Below are positions 34,651 through 44,212 of a stretch of DNA of 64,000 nucleotides, piece after piece. A program made the position numbers and the translations under genes. The stretch comes from Candidatus Binatia bacterium. GTDB taxonomy: Bacteria; Desulfobacterota; Binatia; UBA12015. The first letter of the stretch is position 1; the number at the start of each line of letters is the position of its first letter. The notes under the pieces are model-generated. The model did no database searches. It saw only the letters and a list, made by a program, of their open reading frames with translations, and was not told the DNA's origin. The DNA lies in the NCBI GenBank assembly GCA_029243485.1, contig JAQWRY010000001.1, forward strand, positions 62,001 to 126,000, read 5' to 3'.

Positions 34651-35280
34651 GCCCATCAAACGACGCGTCGCCTTCTTCAGGAAGTGGGCATGCGCTTTGC
34701 GCATCTCATCGGAGAACGGGTCGACGCCCAGCACGCGGCGCATGAGAGCAGCCGAAACGAAGTGCCCGAAGAGAAAACCGTACATGCCGAGGATGACGAA
34801 CGGGATGTCGCGCTCGGCCCAATTCTCGGGCAGCTCCGGAACCGCAGCCCCCATCGCATCGCGGCCCGCCACGACAATCGGGCGGAGCCACTGCTCGGCC
34901 AGCCGTTCCAGGTAGGGGCCGTCGTCGAGGATCTCGCGCTGCAACAGCTTTGGAAGATTCGGTGTCTGCCACAGCTGGTCGACCAGGGATTCGAGGAAGT
35001 CATCCCCCGCCTCGGCCCCGTCGAGTTCCGCGGCCCCCCTCTCCAGGAGAAGGCGAATCGGAGCGAATCCCCGTTCGAGCACGGCCTCATAGAGCGCCTG
35101 CTTGCTCGAAAAGTGGTTGTAGATGCTGGCCTGATTCAGGCTGACGCGCCCGGCGATCTCGCGCACGGAGACGGCCGCGAACCCGCGCTCGGCGAACAAT
35201 TGCTCGGCGACATCCAGGATTCTCGTAGCCGTCGAGGATTCCGTGTCCGCCGAACCGGTTATCGGGGGTGCTGTCGCCAT
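34633..35280 (-). CDS. TetR/AcrR-family transcriptional regulator
   Basis: 215 residues. The DNA-binding helix-turn-helix is at the N-terminus: TRILDVAEQLFAERGFAAVS, with recognition helix QASIYNHFSSKQALYEAV. The C-terminal ligand-binding part is alpha-helical and typical in length. It converges on the hydrolase gene and is divergent from the DUF4301 gene at 35373, which is a candidate target along with itself. The inducer cannot be predicted. Confidence 0.92.
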   Translation of the reverse strand: MATAPPITGSADTESSTATRILDVAEQLFAERGFAAVSVREIAGRVSLNQASIYNHFSSKQALYEAVLERGFAPIRLLLERGAAELDGAEAGDDFLESLVDQLWQTPNLPKLLQREILDDGPYLERLAEQWLRPIVVAGRDAMGAAVPELPENWAERDIPFVILGMYGFLFGHFVSAALMRRVLGVDPFSDEMRKAHAHFLKKATRRLMGSADVE

Positions 35281-35372
35281 CGCGTCCTACTCCGTGTCGC
35301 TTACCAGACGACTGGAAGGCCTCCAACGAGCCCAGCTTTCCCGTCCTCCGCGCCGGTTGCTATTCCAGGGGC

Positions 35373-36953
35373 ATGGCGAAGAGCGAAACGGGGCTGGGAG
35401 CGGCAGATCTCGAAAAGGCCGCTGCCCACGGCCTCTCCGGAGACGAGGTCACACGGCAGCTGGGGATCCTTACGAACCCACCTCCGTCCATCGAGTTGGA
35501 CCGCCCCTGCACGATCGACGATGGCATCGCCCGAATCGCGGACGATCAGATCCCCGGCTTGCTCGAAGCGCAGGCAGGGGCCGCGGCGGGCGGCCGGGCG
35601 ACCTACTTCGTGCCGGCCTCCGGTGCTGCAACGCGGATGTTCAAGAGCCTCCTCGCGACGCGCGCCCGGGGTTCGGAAAATCGTGCGACGCTGGCGGCCA
35701 CGGGCGACGGCGACGCCACGACCGCAGTACGCTTCTTCGACGGCCTCCGGAGGTTCGCATTTTCAGGCGAGCTCGGCGCGGCTCTCGATGCGCGCGGAGC
35801 GAGCCTCGACGACTGTATCGAACGAGGCGCGGTCGCCCCGGTCCTCGATGCCCTCCTCGACCCTACCGGCCTTGCCTACGCGGACACCCCCAAGGGCCTC
35901 CTCCTATTCCACCGCTACCCGGATACCAGCCGCACCGCGTTCGAAGACCACCTAGTCGAGTCCTTCGCTCTCGCCGCCGACGCAGAGGGCACGACGCGCC
36001 TGCACTTCACCGTCTCGGCGGCACACGAGGAAGCGTTTGCGAAACGGCTCGCCGCGGCCCGAACTGCTCTCGAAGCGCGGCTCGGAGCCCGGTTCGCGGT
36101 TTCGTTCTCGACACAGAAGAGCTCCACGGACACCATCGCCCTCGATCTCGACGGCAAGCCGTTTCGCGACAAAGCCGGCGTTCTGCTCTTCCGGCCCGGC
36201 GGACACGGCTCGTTGATCGCCAACCTTGCCGACCTCGCAACCGCCGGCGCCGATCTCGTGTACGTGAAAAACATCGACAACGTCGTGCACGAGGACTGGC
36301 GCGCACCCGTCGTGCAATGGCGCCGCCTCCTTGCGGGGCGGTTGGTCCTCCTTCAGGAGCGGCTCTTCGCGGCCCTTCGCGCGCTCGACGAGAACGCGCA
36401 CGACGCGGATGCGGTCGCGGCCGGAGCCGCCGTACTGCGCGACGAGCTCGGCGTGCACGTTCCCGTTCCGGGCGACGCCGTGCCAACCCCCGAGGCGGTA
36501 CGTCGACTCCTCGATCGACCCGTTCGGGTGTGCGCGGTACTGCGCGCGAAAGGGGATCCGGGAGGGGGGCCGTTCTGGGTCCGGGCGTCCGACGGCAGTC
36601 TCTCCCCGCAGATCGTCGAAACCGCCCAGATCGATCAGGCCTCGGGGATGCAGCGCGACGTGCAATCTCGAGCCACGCACTTCAGCCCCGCGGACATGGT
36701 CCTCGGGGTACGAGATCACCGTGGTGAGCCTTTCGACCTACCGTTCCACGTCGACCCCGGCGCCGTCTTCATCGCCGAAAAATCGAGTGCCGGCAGGGCC
36801 CTTCGGGCGCTCGAGCACCCGGGCCTGTGGAACGGCGGCATGGCGCAATGGAACACTCTCTTCGTAGAGGTGCCCCCGGCGACCTTCCATCCTGTCAAAG
36901 CTCTCACCGACCTGCTCGACCCCGCCCACCAGCCGTCCAGGGAATCTGAGTAA
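35373..36953 (+). CDS. DUF4301 family protein
   Basis: 526 residues from the ATG at 35373, placed after the TetR gene on the other strand; the frame is open back to 35268, but that part is unlike the family. Marks of DUF4301 are YFVPASGAATRMFK, KGLLLFHRYP, FSTQKSSTDTIALD and FRPGGHGSLIANL, followed by VYVKNIDNVVHE. The layout resembles a nucleotidyltransferase-like fold with an R in AATRMFK, but no activity is established for the family. It ends about 40 bases before the rhamnose operon and could be co-transcribed with it. Confidence 0.85.
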   Translation: MAKSETGLGAADLEKAAAHGLSGDEVTRQLGILTNPPPSIELDRPCTIDDGIARIADDQIPGLLEAQAGAAAGGRATYFVPASGAATRMFKSLLATRARGSENRATLAATGDGDATTAVRFFDGLRRFAFSGELGAALDARGASLDDCIERGAVAPVLDALLDPTGLAYADTPKGLLLFHRYPDTSRTAFEDHLVESFALAADAEGTTRLHFTVSAAHEEAFAKRLAAARTALEARLGARFAVSFSTQKSSTDTIALDLDGKPFRDKAGVLLFRPGGHGSLIANLADLATAGADLVYVKNIDNVVHEDWRAPVVQWRRLLAGRLVLLQERLFAALRALDENAHDADAVAAGAAVLRDELGVHVPVPGDAVPTPEAVRRLLDRPVRVCAVLRAKGDPGGGPFWVRASDGSLSPQIVETAQIDQASGMQRDVQSRATHFSPADMVLGVRDHRGEPFDLPFHVDPGAVFIAEKSSAGRALRALEHPGLWNGGMAQWNTLFVEVPPATFHPVKALTDLLDPAHQPSRESE

Positions 36954-36995
36954 CGCACTCGCCCTAGGCCGGCACATCAGATAATTCGGTGAGTT

Positions 36996-38093
36996 GTGGA
37001 AACCATGATTGTAACGGGGGGTGCGGGCTTCATCGGAGCGAACTTCGTACGGCTCGCATTGGCAAAGACGTCCGCACGTGTGGTGGTGTTCGACAAGCTT
37101 ACCTACGCTGGAAACCTGTTGTCGTTGCGCGACGTAAGCGACGACCCGCGATTCTGTTTCGTTCGCGGAGACATCGCCGATTGCGACGCGGTCCGAGCGC
37201 TATTCGCAGAGCATCGACCGCGATGGGTTCTGAACTTCGCCGCCGAGTCGCACGTCGACCGCTCGATCGAAGACCCGGGTTCCTTCCTTCGAACGAATAC
37301 GAACGGGACATTCGAGCTACTCGAGGCCGCGCGCGCGCAATATGCCGAAGCCACCAACGAGGAGCGCGCCGGCTTCCGGTTCCTTCACGTGTCGACCGAC
37401 GAGGTCTACGGCTCACTCGGCGCCACCGGCGAGTTCAAGGAAACCACAGCGTACGCGCCGAACTCGCCCTACTCTGCGTCGAAGGCGGCCGCCGACCATC
37501 TCGTTCGCGCCTACTACCATACGTACGGATTGCCGACGTTGGTCACGAACTGCTCGAATAACTACGGGCCCTTCCAGTTCCCCGAGAAGCTCGTTCCGCT
37601 CACCTTGCTCAACGCGCTCGAAGGGCGAGACTTGCCGATCTACGGCGACGGTGGCAACATTCGTGATTGGTTATTTGTCGAAGATCACTGCGACGGTATC
37701 CTCTGCGCACTCGAGGCTGGCCGGCAGGGAGAGAAGTACAACATCGGCGGCCACGCGGAGCGCACGAACCTCCAGCTGATCGACTACATCATCACCCTGC
37801 TCGAAGAGGCGCGGCCCGCCGGTGAGAACCCGGGGATGAAGGCACGCGGCCTTACGAGCTATGCCGATCTCAAGACCTTCGTCACGGATCGACCCGGACA
37901 CGATCGTCGCTACGCGATCGACCCGTCGAAGATCGACGACGAGCTCGGCTGGAAGCCCCGCCACACCTTCGAGGAGGGCTTCAAGCGCACGGTCCATTGG
38001 TATCTCGACAACCGAGAATGGTGTGAGGCGGTGCAGAGCGGCACGTACCAACGAGAGCGTCTGGGTCTTTCAGAGAGCCCGCCGAGTCCATGA
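36996..38093 (+). CDS. rfbB: dTDP-glucose 4,6-dehydratase
   Basis: Second enzyme of dTDP-L-rhamnose synthesis; an extended SDR protein of 365 residues using bound NAD+. Visible are [37 protein letters not shown] and the catalytic Y-x-x-x-K in [10 protein letters not shown], followed by [20 protein letters not shown] start at 36996; the ATG at 37005 is possible. First gene of the rhamnose operon; rfbA overlaps by four bases (ATGA). Internal residues such as [15 protein letters not shown] fit the family exactly. Confidence 0.95.
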   Translation: METMIVTGGAGFIGANFVRLALAKTSARVVVFDKLTYAGNLLSLRDVSDDPRFCFVRGDIADCDAVRALFAEHRPRWVLNFAAESHVDRSIEDPGSFLRTNTNGTFELLEAARAQYAEATNEERAGFRFLHVSTDEVYGSLGATGEFKETTAYAPNSPYSASKAAADHLVRAYYHTYGLPTLVTNCSNNYGPFQFPEKLVPLTLLNALEGRDLPIYGDGGNIRDWLFVEDHCDGILCALEAGRQGEKYNIGGHAERTNLQLIDYIITLLEEARPAGENPGMKARGLTSYADLKTFVTDRPGHDRRYAIDPSKIDDELGWKPRHTFEEGFKRTVHWYLDNREWCEAVQSGTYQRERLGLSESPPSP

Positions 38094-38971
38094 ACGACAT
38101 CAAAGGGATCCTCCTCGCAGGCGGCTCCGGTACCAGGCTCCATCCGATCACCCGGGCAACCAGCAAGCAGCTATTGCCGATCTACGACAAACCGCTCGTG
38201 TACTACCCGCTGTCCAGCCTCATGCTGGCCGGCATCCGCAATGTTCTCGTCATCACCACGCCGCACGACCAGGAGGGCTTCCGCCGCCTGCTCGGAAACG
38301 GCAACGACCTCGGCTTGAACATCGAATACCAGGCGCAGGAGAAGCCCGACGGGATCGCGCAGGCGTTCCTGATCGGCCGTGACTTCCTGGCCGGATCCCG
38401 CGCCGCCCTCGCCCTGGGCGACAACATGTTCTACGGCCACGGCTTCTCCGAGCTCCTCCAGAACGCGGTCCAGCGCACCCACGGCGCGACCGTGTTCGGG
38501 TACCAGGTCCGCGATCCCGAACGATACGGGGTCGTCGAGTTCGACGAGTCCGGACGGGCCATCGGCCTCGAAGAAAAGCCAACGCAGCCCCGATCCTCGC
38601 ACGCCGTCACCGGCCTCTACTTCTACGACGAAGACGTCGTGGACATCGCCGCGAATCTCGCACCTTCCGAGCGCGGCGAATTGGAGATCACCGACGTGAA
38701 TCTCGCCTATCTCGAGCGTGGGGATCTACACGTCGAGAGACTCGGCCGCGGCATCGCCTGGCTCGACACCGGCACCCACGAATCCCTCCTCCAGGCAGCG
38801 AACTTCATCCACGCGATCGAGGAACGGCAGGGGCTGAAGGTCGCATGCCTCGAAGAAATCGCGTATCGGATGGGGTACATCAGCGCCCAAGACGTACAGC
38901 GTCTGGCAGAACCCATGAGCAAGACGGGGTACGGCCAGTACCTTCTGGACCTCGTCCGACAGGAGTCGTGA
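38090..38971 (+). CDS. rfbA: Glucose-1-phosphate thymidylyltransferase
   Basis: First enzyme of the pathway: dTTP plus glucose-1-phosphate to dTDP-glucose. 293 residues. [17 protein letters not shown] is the nucleotide-binding loop, then [27 protein letters not shown] with the metal-binding Asp, and [22 protein letters not shown] and [12 protein letters not shown] are further family marks. Start overlaps the rfbB stop. Length matches RmlA. Confidence 0.96.
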   Translation: MNDIKGILLAGGSGTRLHPITRATSKQLLPIYDKPLVYYPLSSLMLAGIRNVLVITTPHDQEGFRRLLGNGNDLGLNIEYQAQEKPDGIAQAFLIGRDFLAGSRAALALGDNMFYGHGFSELLQNAVQRTHGATVFGYQVRDPERYGVVEFDESGRAIGLEEKPTQPRSSHAVTGLYFYDEDVVDIAANLAPSERGELEITDVNLAYLERGDLHVERLGRGIAWLDTGTHESLLQAANFIHAIEERQGLKVACLEEIAYRMGYISAQDVQRLAEPMSKTGYGQYLLDLVRQES

Positions 38972-38974
38972 CAC

Positions 38975-39538
38975 GTGCGAGTCATTCCGACCGCCCTCGA
39001 GGGCGTAGTGGTCATCGAGCCCAAGGTCTTCAAGGACGACCGGGGCTTCTTTACTGAGACCTACCACGCCGAGCGCTACGCGGAGGCGGGGGTCGACGTC
39101 AACTTCGTTCAGGACAACCACTCGCGGTCTGCGCAGTGGACGCTGCGGGGCCTCCACGCCCAGCTGAACCGTCCGCAGGCGAAGCTCGTGCGGGTCCTGC
39201 AGGGCTCGATCGTCGACGTAGCAGTCGACATTCGAGCGGGCTCCCCGACCTTCCGCAAATGGGTGAGCGCGGAGCTCACTTCCGAAAACTTCCGGCAGAT
39301 CTACGTCCCGGCCGGGTTCGCGCACGGGTTCTGCGTGACCTCCGAGACGGCAGAAGTCGAGTACAAGTGCTCCAACCTCTACGACCCGTCGGCCGAGCTA
39401 CGCCTCCTGTGGAACGACCCGGAGATCGGCGTCGAGTGGCCCACGACGCAACCCCTCCTCTCCGAGAAGGACCTGCGCGGCCTGCCGCTCTCGGCGTGGA
39501 TGGACCAGCTACCGGCGTACGCGAAGAAGGCAGCGTGA
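38975..39538 (+). CDS. rfbC: dTDP-4-dehydrorhamnose 3,5-epimerase
   Basis: Cupin-fold epimerase of 187 residues, third enzyme of the pathway. GTG start three bases after rfbA. GFFTETYHAERY, FVQDNHSRSAQWTLRGLHAQ (with the catalytic His), and YVPAGFAHGFCVTSETAEV are intact RmlC motifs. EYKCSNLYDPSAELRLLWND follows, as in active enzymes. Confidence 0.95.
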   Translation: MRVIPTALEGVVVIEPKVFKDDRGFFTETYHAERYAEAGVDVNFVQDNHSRSAQWTLRGLHAQLNRPQAKLVRVLQGSIVDVAVDIRAGSPTFRKWVSAELTSENFRQIYVPAGFAHGFCVTSETAEVEYKCSNLYDPSAELRLLWNDPEIGVEWPTTQPLLSEKDLRGLPLSAWMDQLPAYAKKAA

Positions 39539-40368
39539 AGATCCTTCTCACCGGCGCGGCGGGACAACTCGGCCGCTCCCTGCGTCGAACCCTGCACGGG
39601 CACGACGTCGTCGCCTGCGAACACGGGCGGCTCGACATCGCCGACCTTGCGGCCGTACGCGAGGCGGTTGCCGCCGAGAAACCCGACCTCATCCTCAACG
39701 CCGCCGCCCACAATCGCGTCGACGACGCGGAGAGCGACCCCGGCCCCGCCTACCGGGGGAACGCGGTCGGACCGCGCAACCTAGCCCTTGCGAGCAACGA
39801 GGTCGGCGCAGCGGTCGTGCACGTCTCCACTGACTACGTCTTCGACGGCCGGGGCAATCGCCCGTACCACGAGTACGACGTACCCGCCCCGAGATCGGCG
39901 TATGGGGCAAGCAAACTCGCCGGTGAGGTCGCCGTGCGCGAGGCCAATCCGCGGCACTACATCGCCCGAACGGCCTGGGTGTACCACGAAGAACGCGGCA
40001 ACTTCCCGCGCACGATGCTCTCGCTGCGCGACCGAGACGAAGTCCGCGTGGTGAATGATCAGGTCGGCTCGCCGACGTATGCGCCCCACCTCGCCGACGC
40101 ACTCACTACACTCATCGAGACGGAGGCGTTCGGCACATACCACCTCGCCGGCGCAGGCCAGGCCAGTTGGTTCGATCTCACCTGTGAACTCTATCGTCGC
40201 GAAGGCATCACGACGTCCGTGGTCCCCGTAACGACCGAAGAGTTTCCGCGCCCGGCCGAACGACCTCAGTTCTCAGTTCTCGAAACTGTCCAGGAACCGC
40301 GAATCGTCCTCCCTGCCTGGCAGGACGGACTCGCCGCTTTCTGCACCCGGCTCCACCGAGCCGCTTGA
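39535..40368 (+). CDS. rfbD: dTDP-4-dehydrorhamnose reductase
   Basis: Last step, giving dTDP-L-rhamnose for surface polysaccharide or lipopolysaccharide. 277 residues from the GTG at 39535, which overlaps the rfbC stop by four bases (GTGA). ILLTGAAGQLGRSL binds NADPH, VHVSTDYVFDGR and the Y-x-x-x-K of AYGASKLAGE form the active site. GTYHLAGAGQASWFD is a late family mark. Together with rfbB-A-C it completes the pathway. Confidence 0.94.
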   Translation: MKILLTGAAGQLGRSLRRTLHGHDVVACEHGRLDIADLAAVREAVAAEKPDLILNAAAHNRVDDAESDPGPAYRGNAVGPRNLALASNEVGAAVVHVSTDYVFDGRGNRPYHEYDVPAPRSAYGASKLAGEVAVREANPRHYIARTAWVYHEERGNFPRTMLSLRDRDEVRVVNDQVGSPTYAPHLADALTTLIETEAFGTYHLAGAGQASWFDLTCELYRREGITTSVVPVTTEEFPRPAERPQFSVLETVQEPRIVLPAWQDGLAAFCTRLHRAA

Positions 40369-40388
40369 ATCCGCAAAGGAGCGTCCCC

Positions 40389-41213
40389 ATGAAACGTGTT
40401 CTCCTGAGTCTCTTGGCCGTCTGTACTTACGCCATCCTCGCGGCCCCCACAGCTGCCGCCGAGCCCGACGCGGCCCAGATCATTCGCGATATGCGCGAGG
40501 CCGTCGAGCCGAGCAAACCGAGCACCCGGGTCCTGACCCTCACGGCAAAGCATGGGGGCCGATCAGAGAGCCTCAAGCTCATCCAGGCCCGCAAGAAGCT
40601 GCCCGACGGAACGCGAGCCTCGCTGACCTTCGTCATCGAACCCGAGGACGCGCGCGGCCTCGCCTACCTCGAGCAGCACGACGTGAAGGGCAACAGCAAG
40701 GAGTACACCTACGCCCCCGTCATTCGCCGTGTCCGCGAACTCACGCCGGCGGAGAGCTACACGTCGTTCCTTCACACGGACTTCTCGTACGGCGATCTCG
40801 GGTTCCTGCCGGTCGAAGACTCGAACGAGTTCCTCGGCACGGAGAAGGAAGGCAATGACCGAGTGTTTTACAAGATCCAATCGACGCCGAGCAGCGCCGC
40901 CCAGCAGTGGTACTACTCGCGTTACGTCACCTGGATCGATGCGGCGTCGAAGCTCCCCGTGAAGCGCGAGTACTACAGCCCGGCCGGCGAGCTCTTCAAG
41001 CTCGAGGTCTTCGAGGACGTCACGCAGATCGATGGCGTCCCGACACCGACGAAGGTGACGATGAACAATCTGCCGGCCAAGTCCTCGTCCGAGATGGTCG
41101 TGAGTAGCGTGTCGTATAACAACGGCATCCCCGACGAGTTTTTTACGCCGAAGATGTTGCACACCCTCTCCGACGCCGAAAACCCCGCCCAGAAGGCGGC
41201 GCTTTCGAAGTAG
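40389..41213 (+). CDS. Outer membrane lipoprotein-sorting protein (LolA-like)
   Basis: 274 residues from the ATG at 40389, which has AAGGAG upstream. Signal peptide to about residue 24 (ending TAAA). The mature protein resembles the LolA-like sorting proteins that usually accompany MMPL/RND exporters: KKLPDGTRASLTFVIEPEDARGLAYL, then YAPVIRRVRELTPAESYTSF with the typical LGTEKEGNDRVFYKI and YPVKREYYSPAGELFK-like stretch. No exporter gene is adjacent. Expected in the periplasm as a lipid or lipoprotein carrier. It ends six bases before the convergent subtilase. Confidence 0.82.
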   Translation: MKRVLLSLLAVCTYAILAAPTAAAEPDAAQIIRDMREAVEPSKPSTRVLTLTAKHGGRSESLKLIQARKKLPDGTRASLTFVIEPEDARGLAYLEQHDVKGNSKEYTYAPVIRRVRELTPAESYTSFLHTDFSYGDLGFLPVEDSNEFLGTEKEGNDRVFYKIQSTPSSAAQQWYYSRYVTWIDAASKLPVKREYYSPAGELFKLEVFEDVTQIDGVPTPTKVTMNNLPAKSSSEMVVSSVSYNNGIPDEFFTPKMLHTLSDAENPAQKAALSK

Positions 41214-41219
41214 CGAACC

Positions 41220-43241
41220 TCAGGGCTGGAAGAACCAGCCCGGTACGATGACGTCCTGCAGGAAGTTCCACTGCGAGGAGTCGCACGGAGCGACGTCACA
41301 GCGGTCCGCAACGCTACACGCGTAAGTGAGAAGCACGTTCGCCGGGTCCGCCACGCCGTTGTCCGACTTGAACTCGCACCAAAGGAACGTCGGCTCCTTG
41401 CCCGGGGTGAACACATTTCCGGTCACGCTCGAATCGTCATCGTTCAGGGTGATCGCCCAACGATCGTCCCCGACGTCCTTGCTGACGAGCGTACGCTTCT
41501 GGTCGGGCGTGATCTGGAGACCGGACGGCGTCTCCGTCGAGAACGGAGTCGGGCCCGTGAGAGTCGACGTCACGCCTGCGGCCGTGAGAGGCGGCAGGAA
41601 GAACGCCTGAGGTAGCGATACCGTCGCGAGCCTCCTCCACTCATCGGCCGGGCACGACCGCCCCGAGCAGGCATCGGCGCCCGAGCACTCGAACGTCACC
41701 TCGCGCTCATATTGGTCCGCGTTGCCATCGTCGAAGAGGTACTCGCACCACACGAAACTCGGCTCACTGCCATCGGATTTAAAGACATTGCCCGTCACCG
41801 AGCCGTCGTCGGCGTTGAGCGTGATCGCCCACCTCTCGGATCCCACATCCTTGCTGACCAGCGTGTGCTTGCCATCCGGGGTGATCTGCAGTCCGGACGA
41901 GGTCGCCACCCCGCCGGGAAGCGAATTCGCAGCGTCGAGGATCCGGATTCGCGGCGTCGTGATGCTGTTGCGACCGTCGAACACCGGAACGCCCGTAGAC
42001 TTCAGCGCGCCGAGAACCCGATCGACGTCTCCCGTGCCGATCCGCTGGTTCAGGACGGCGAACGCGGCGGCCACGTGCGGTGTTGCCTGGGAGGTGCCGG
42101 AAATCGTAGCGCCCCCTCCCGGGACGGAAGAGAAGATCTGGACGCCCGGCGCGAGAAGGTCGAGGAACGGTGCCGAGTTCGAAAACGCGGCGACACCGTC
42201 GTTGTCATTCGTCGCGCCGACGCTGATCGCGGAGCTCACACACGCAGGCGACGTCAGGGCATCGGTCCGCGACTCGTTCCCGGCCGCGACGACGGTCGCG
42301 ATTCCGACCGAGCGGAGCTGGTCGATGATCTCCTTGCGGGCCGAGTCCTCGAGATCGCAGGCAGCGACCGACGAGTGCTGCCCACCACCAAGGCTCATGT
42401 TGACCGCCGCGATCTTGAAGTCGTTGCGAAGGCCGTAGACGTGATCGAGGGCCTTGATCGTATCCGACGTGAACGTCTTGGCGCACGGGTCCTCGTTGTC
42501 GTCGTCACATGTGGTGCCCGTGAACCGGGAGAACACCTGGATCGCGATCACGTTCGCGCCGCGTGCGACCCCATCGATGGTCTCCCCGGCACCCGCGACG
42601 ACGCCTGCCACGTGGGTCCCGTGGGAACACGCGCTGTCGGCGAAGTCGCAGGGGCGCGCCGAACCGGCGCCGAACTGCTCAATCTGACCGTTGGCACAAG
42701 ACGCCTCCATGGAAAAACACGCCTCGCTCACGACCTTGTTCTTGAGAAAGGTGTGGGTGGTATCGACGCCCGTATCCACGACCGCCACGGCCCACCCACT
42801 CCCGTCGAAGCCGGCCGAATCGGCCTGGTCAGCCTGAACGATCGGGCGGCTCTCCTCGAGGAGGATCGTCTCGAGGCGGTCCTCGACGATTCCCGAGGCC
42901 TTGTCGGTCAACTGGAGCCGCGCGAGAGCCTCCGCGCCGATCTCCAGCGCCACGTACGGGATGTTGTCGAAGGAGCGGGTGACCTCCCAGGCCGTATCGT
43001 CACCCAGATCCCCCTCGAGGCGGGCTCGGGCAGACCGGATCGCGACCCGCCGGGCTTGATCTCCCGCAGCCGTACCGCGCATCGCGACCGGAGCGGCAGC
43101 CACCGGAAGGCGGGCCAGAACGCGTACCGTGCCATCGCGCTGGGCGCGATCCATCAACCCGGCGGCCCCAGCCCCCAGGGCGCTCGTCACGAACAACAGG
43201 GTCGCAACTACACCCGCCGGAAGTACCCCAATCAAACGCAT
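41220..43241 (-). CDS. Secreted subtilisin-like serine protease with duplicated C-terminal module
   Basis: 673-residue S8 peptidase. Signal peptide to about residue 27; an inhibitor-I9-like propeptide region about 35-135. The catalytic triad is D156 (VVDTG), H207 (SHGTHVAG) and S384 (GTSQATPHVAA), with the oxyanion Asn at 322 (AAGNES). After the protease domain two copies of a ~100-residue module follow, 449-548 and 574-672. Both contain GLQITPD-x-K-x-TLVSKDVG, RWAITLN, SVTGNVF, WCE and a conserved set of cysteines. I do not recognise that module. Being secreted, it probably digests extracellular protein; the repeats may bind substrate or surface. Confidence 0.9.
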   Translation of the reverse strand: MRLIGVLPAGVVATLLFVTSALGAGAAGLMDRAQRDGTVRVLARLPVAAAPVAMRGTAAGDQARRVAIRSARARLEGDLGDDTAWEVTRSFDNIPYVALEIGAEALARLQLTDKASGIVEDRLETILLEESRPIVQADQADSAGFDGSGWAVAVVDTGVDTTHTFLKNKVVSEACFSMEASCANGQIEQFGAGSARPCDFADSACSHGTHVAGVVAGAGETIDGVARGANVIAIQVFSRFTGTTCDDDNEDPCAKTFTSDTIKALDHVYGLRNDFKIAAVNMSLGGGQHSSVAACDLEDSARKEIIDQLRSVGIATVVAAGNESRTDALTSPACVSSAISVGATNDNDGVAAFSNSAPFLDLLAPGVQIFSSVPGGGATISGTSQATPHVAAAFAVLNQRIGTGDVDRVLGALKSTGVPVFDGRNSITTPRIRILDAANSLPGGVATSSGLQITPDGKHTLVSKDVGSERWAITLNADDGSVTGNVFKSDGSEPSFVWCEYLFDDGNADQYEREVTFECSGADACSGRSCPADEWRRLATVSLPQAFFLPPLTAAGVTSTLTGPTPFSTETPSGLQITPDQKRTLVSKDVGDDRWAITLNDDDSSVTGNVFTPGKEPTFLWCEFKSDNGVADPANVLLTYACSVADRCDVAPCDSSQWNFLQDVIVPGWFFQP
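41223..41241 (+). terminator. Candidate hairpin between convergent genes
   Basis: GGGCTGG-AAGAA-CCAGCCC, a seven-base-pair stem located just after the LolA-like gene and inside the final codons of the subtilase. No T-run on either side. Confidence 0.35.
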
Positions 43242-43381
43242 CTACATCTCCTTGTGGAGCCCGAGCCCTTCCCGCGGCCGCTCGACCCACCTCGATTAAG
43301 GGGAGCATCGGCCGAATCATGCAACCCCCGAAGCGGCTACAGCCGAATCCTTGTGGTATGCCGCACCATTCGGAGCCTCAG

Positions 43382-44212
43382 ATGTCGTTTCAGCTGGTCG
43401 ACCGTATCCACGAATTCTCCACCGCAAAGAGCGCCTCGGGAATCCTAGCCCTCCCCGACGGCTCCGAGGACTTTCCGCTGTCCCTGGTCGTGGAGGCCAT
43501 CGGACAGCTCGCGGCGTACATCGCGATGGACCACGTAGACTTCGCGATGCGCCCGGTCGCCGCGATCGCCGGCGAAGTCGTGGCCACCCGGACGATCCGG
43601 GGCGGGGACCGACTGGATCTCTCGGTCGACGTGAGCGCTCTTCGTACGAGCGCGATGCGGTACGCCGGCAGCGCGCGAGTGAACGGTGAGGTCGCAGTCG
43701 AACTCAAGCGCTGCACCGGCGCGATGTTGCCCATGGAGGCGTTCGACGACCCGCAGACGGTCCGGGAGCATCTCGCCCTGCTCCGCGGCCCTGGCCTGGC
43801 GCCCCGCGCGTTTCCGACCCGAAGGGAGTTCGCGCCTCGGGTCTCGGAGGCGACCTGGGAGACGGGACGGGCCGCCGCCACACTCCAAGCCCCCGAAGAC
43901 GCCTCGTTTTACCAAGATCACTTTCCCCTTCGCCCGGTCTACCCAGCCACTCTCTTGCTCGATGCGAAGATCGCCGTGGCCCAGAACCTCGTGGCGCGAG
44001 ACCTCCCACCCTCCTCCCACCTGCCGCCGATTCGAGCCGTGAACGCGGTGAAGGTGCGCGCGTTCACGCCACCCGGCGGCCGCGTCGAGGTCGTCGTGGC
44101 AGAAACCGCGCCGCCACCGACCGACTCCGTTCGTGCGGTGAAGATGGAAGCGTTCGCAGACGGTGCACGTGTCTCGACCGCGACCGTCCTCCTCTCGACG
44201 ACTCCGGACTGA
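43382..44212 (+). CDS. Double hotdog-fold protein, FabA/FabZ-like
   Basis: 276 residues from the ATG at 43382 with two hotdog units. The first has VVEAIGQLAAYIAM (the hydrophobic helix of FabA/FabZ-type proteins); the second contains QDHFPLRPVYPATLLLDAK, corresponding to the HFPG-x-P-x-x-PG-x-x-x-x-E/D pattern with the catalytic His kept. It resembles 3-hydroxyacyl-ACP dehydratase relatives found with aryl-polyene or polyketide genes; none are adjacent. Activity is uncertain because the first unit lacks the His. Stop abuts the threonine aldolase stop (TGATCA). Confidence 0.72.
   Translation: MSFQLVDRIHEFSTAKSASGILALPDGSEDFPLSLVVEAIGQLAAYIAMDHVDFAMRPVAAIAGEVVATRTIRGGDRLDLSVDVSALRTSAMRYAGSARVNGEVAVELKRCTGAMLPMEAFDDPQTVREHLALLRGPGLAPRAFPTRREFAPRVSEATWETGRAAATLQAPEDASFYQDHFPLRPVYPATLLLDAKIAVAQNLVARDLPPSSHLPPIRAVNAVKVRAFTPPGGRVEVVVAETAPPPTDSVRAVKMEAFADGARVSTATVLLSTTPD

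Noticed and set aside
41712-43448. 578-codon plus-strand frame
   Set aside because: Antisense to the subtilase; arginine- and glycine-rich shadow with no motif.
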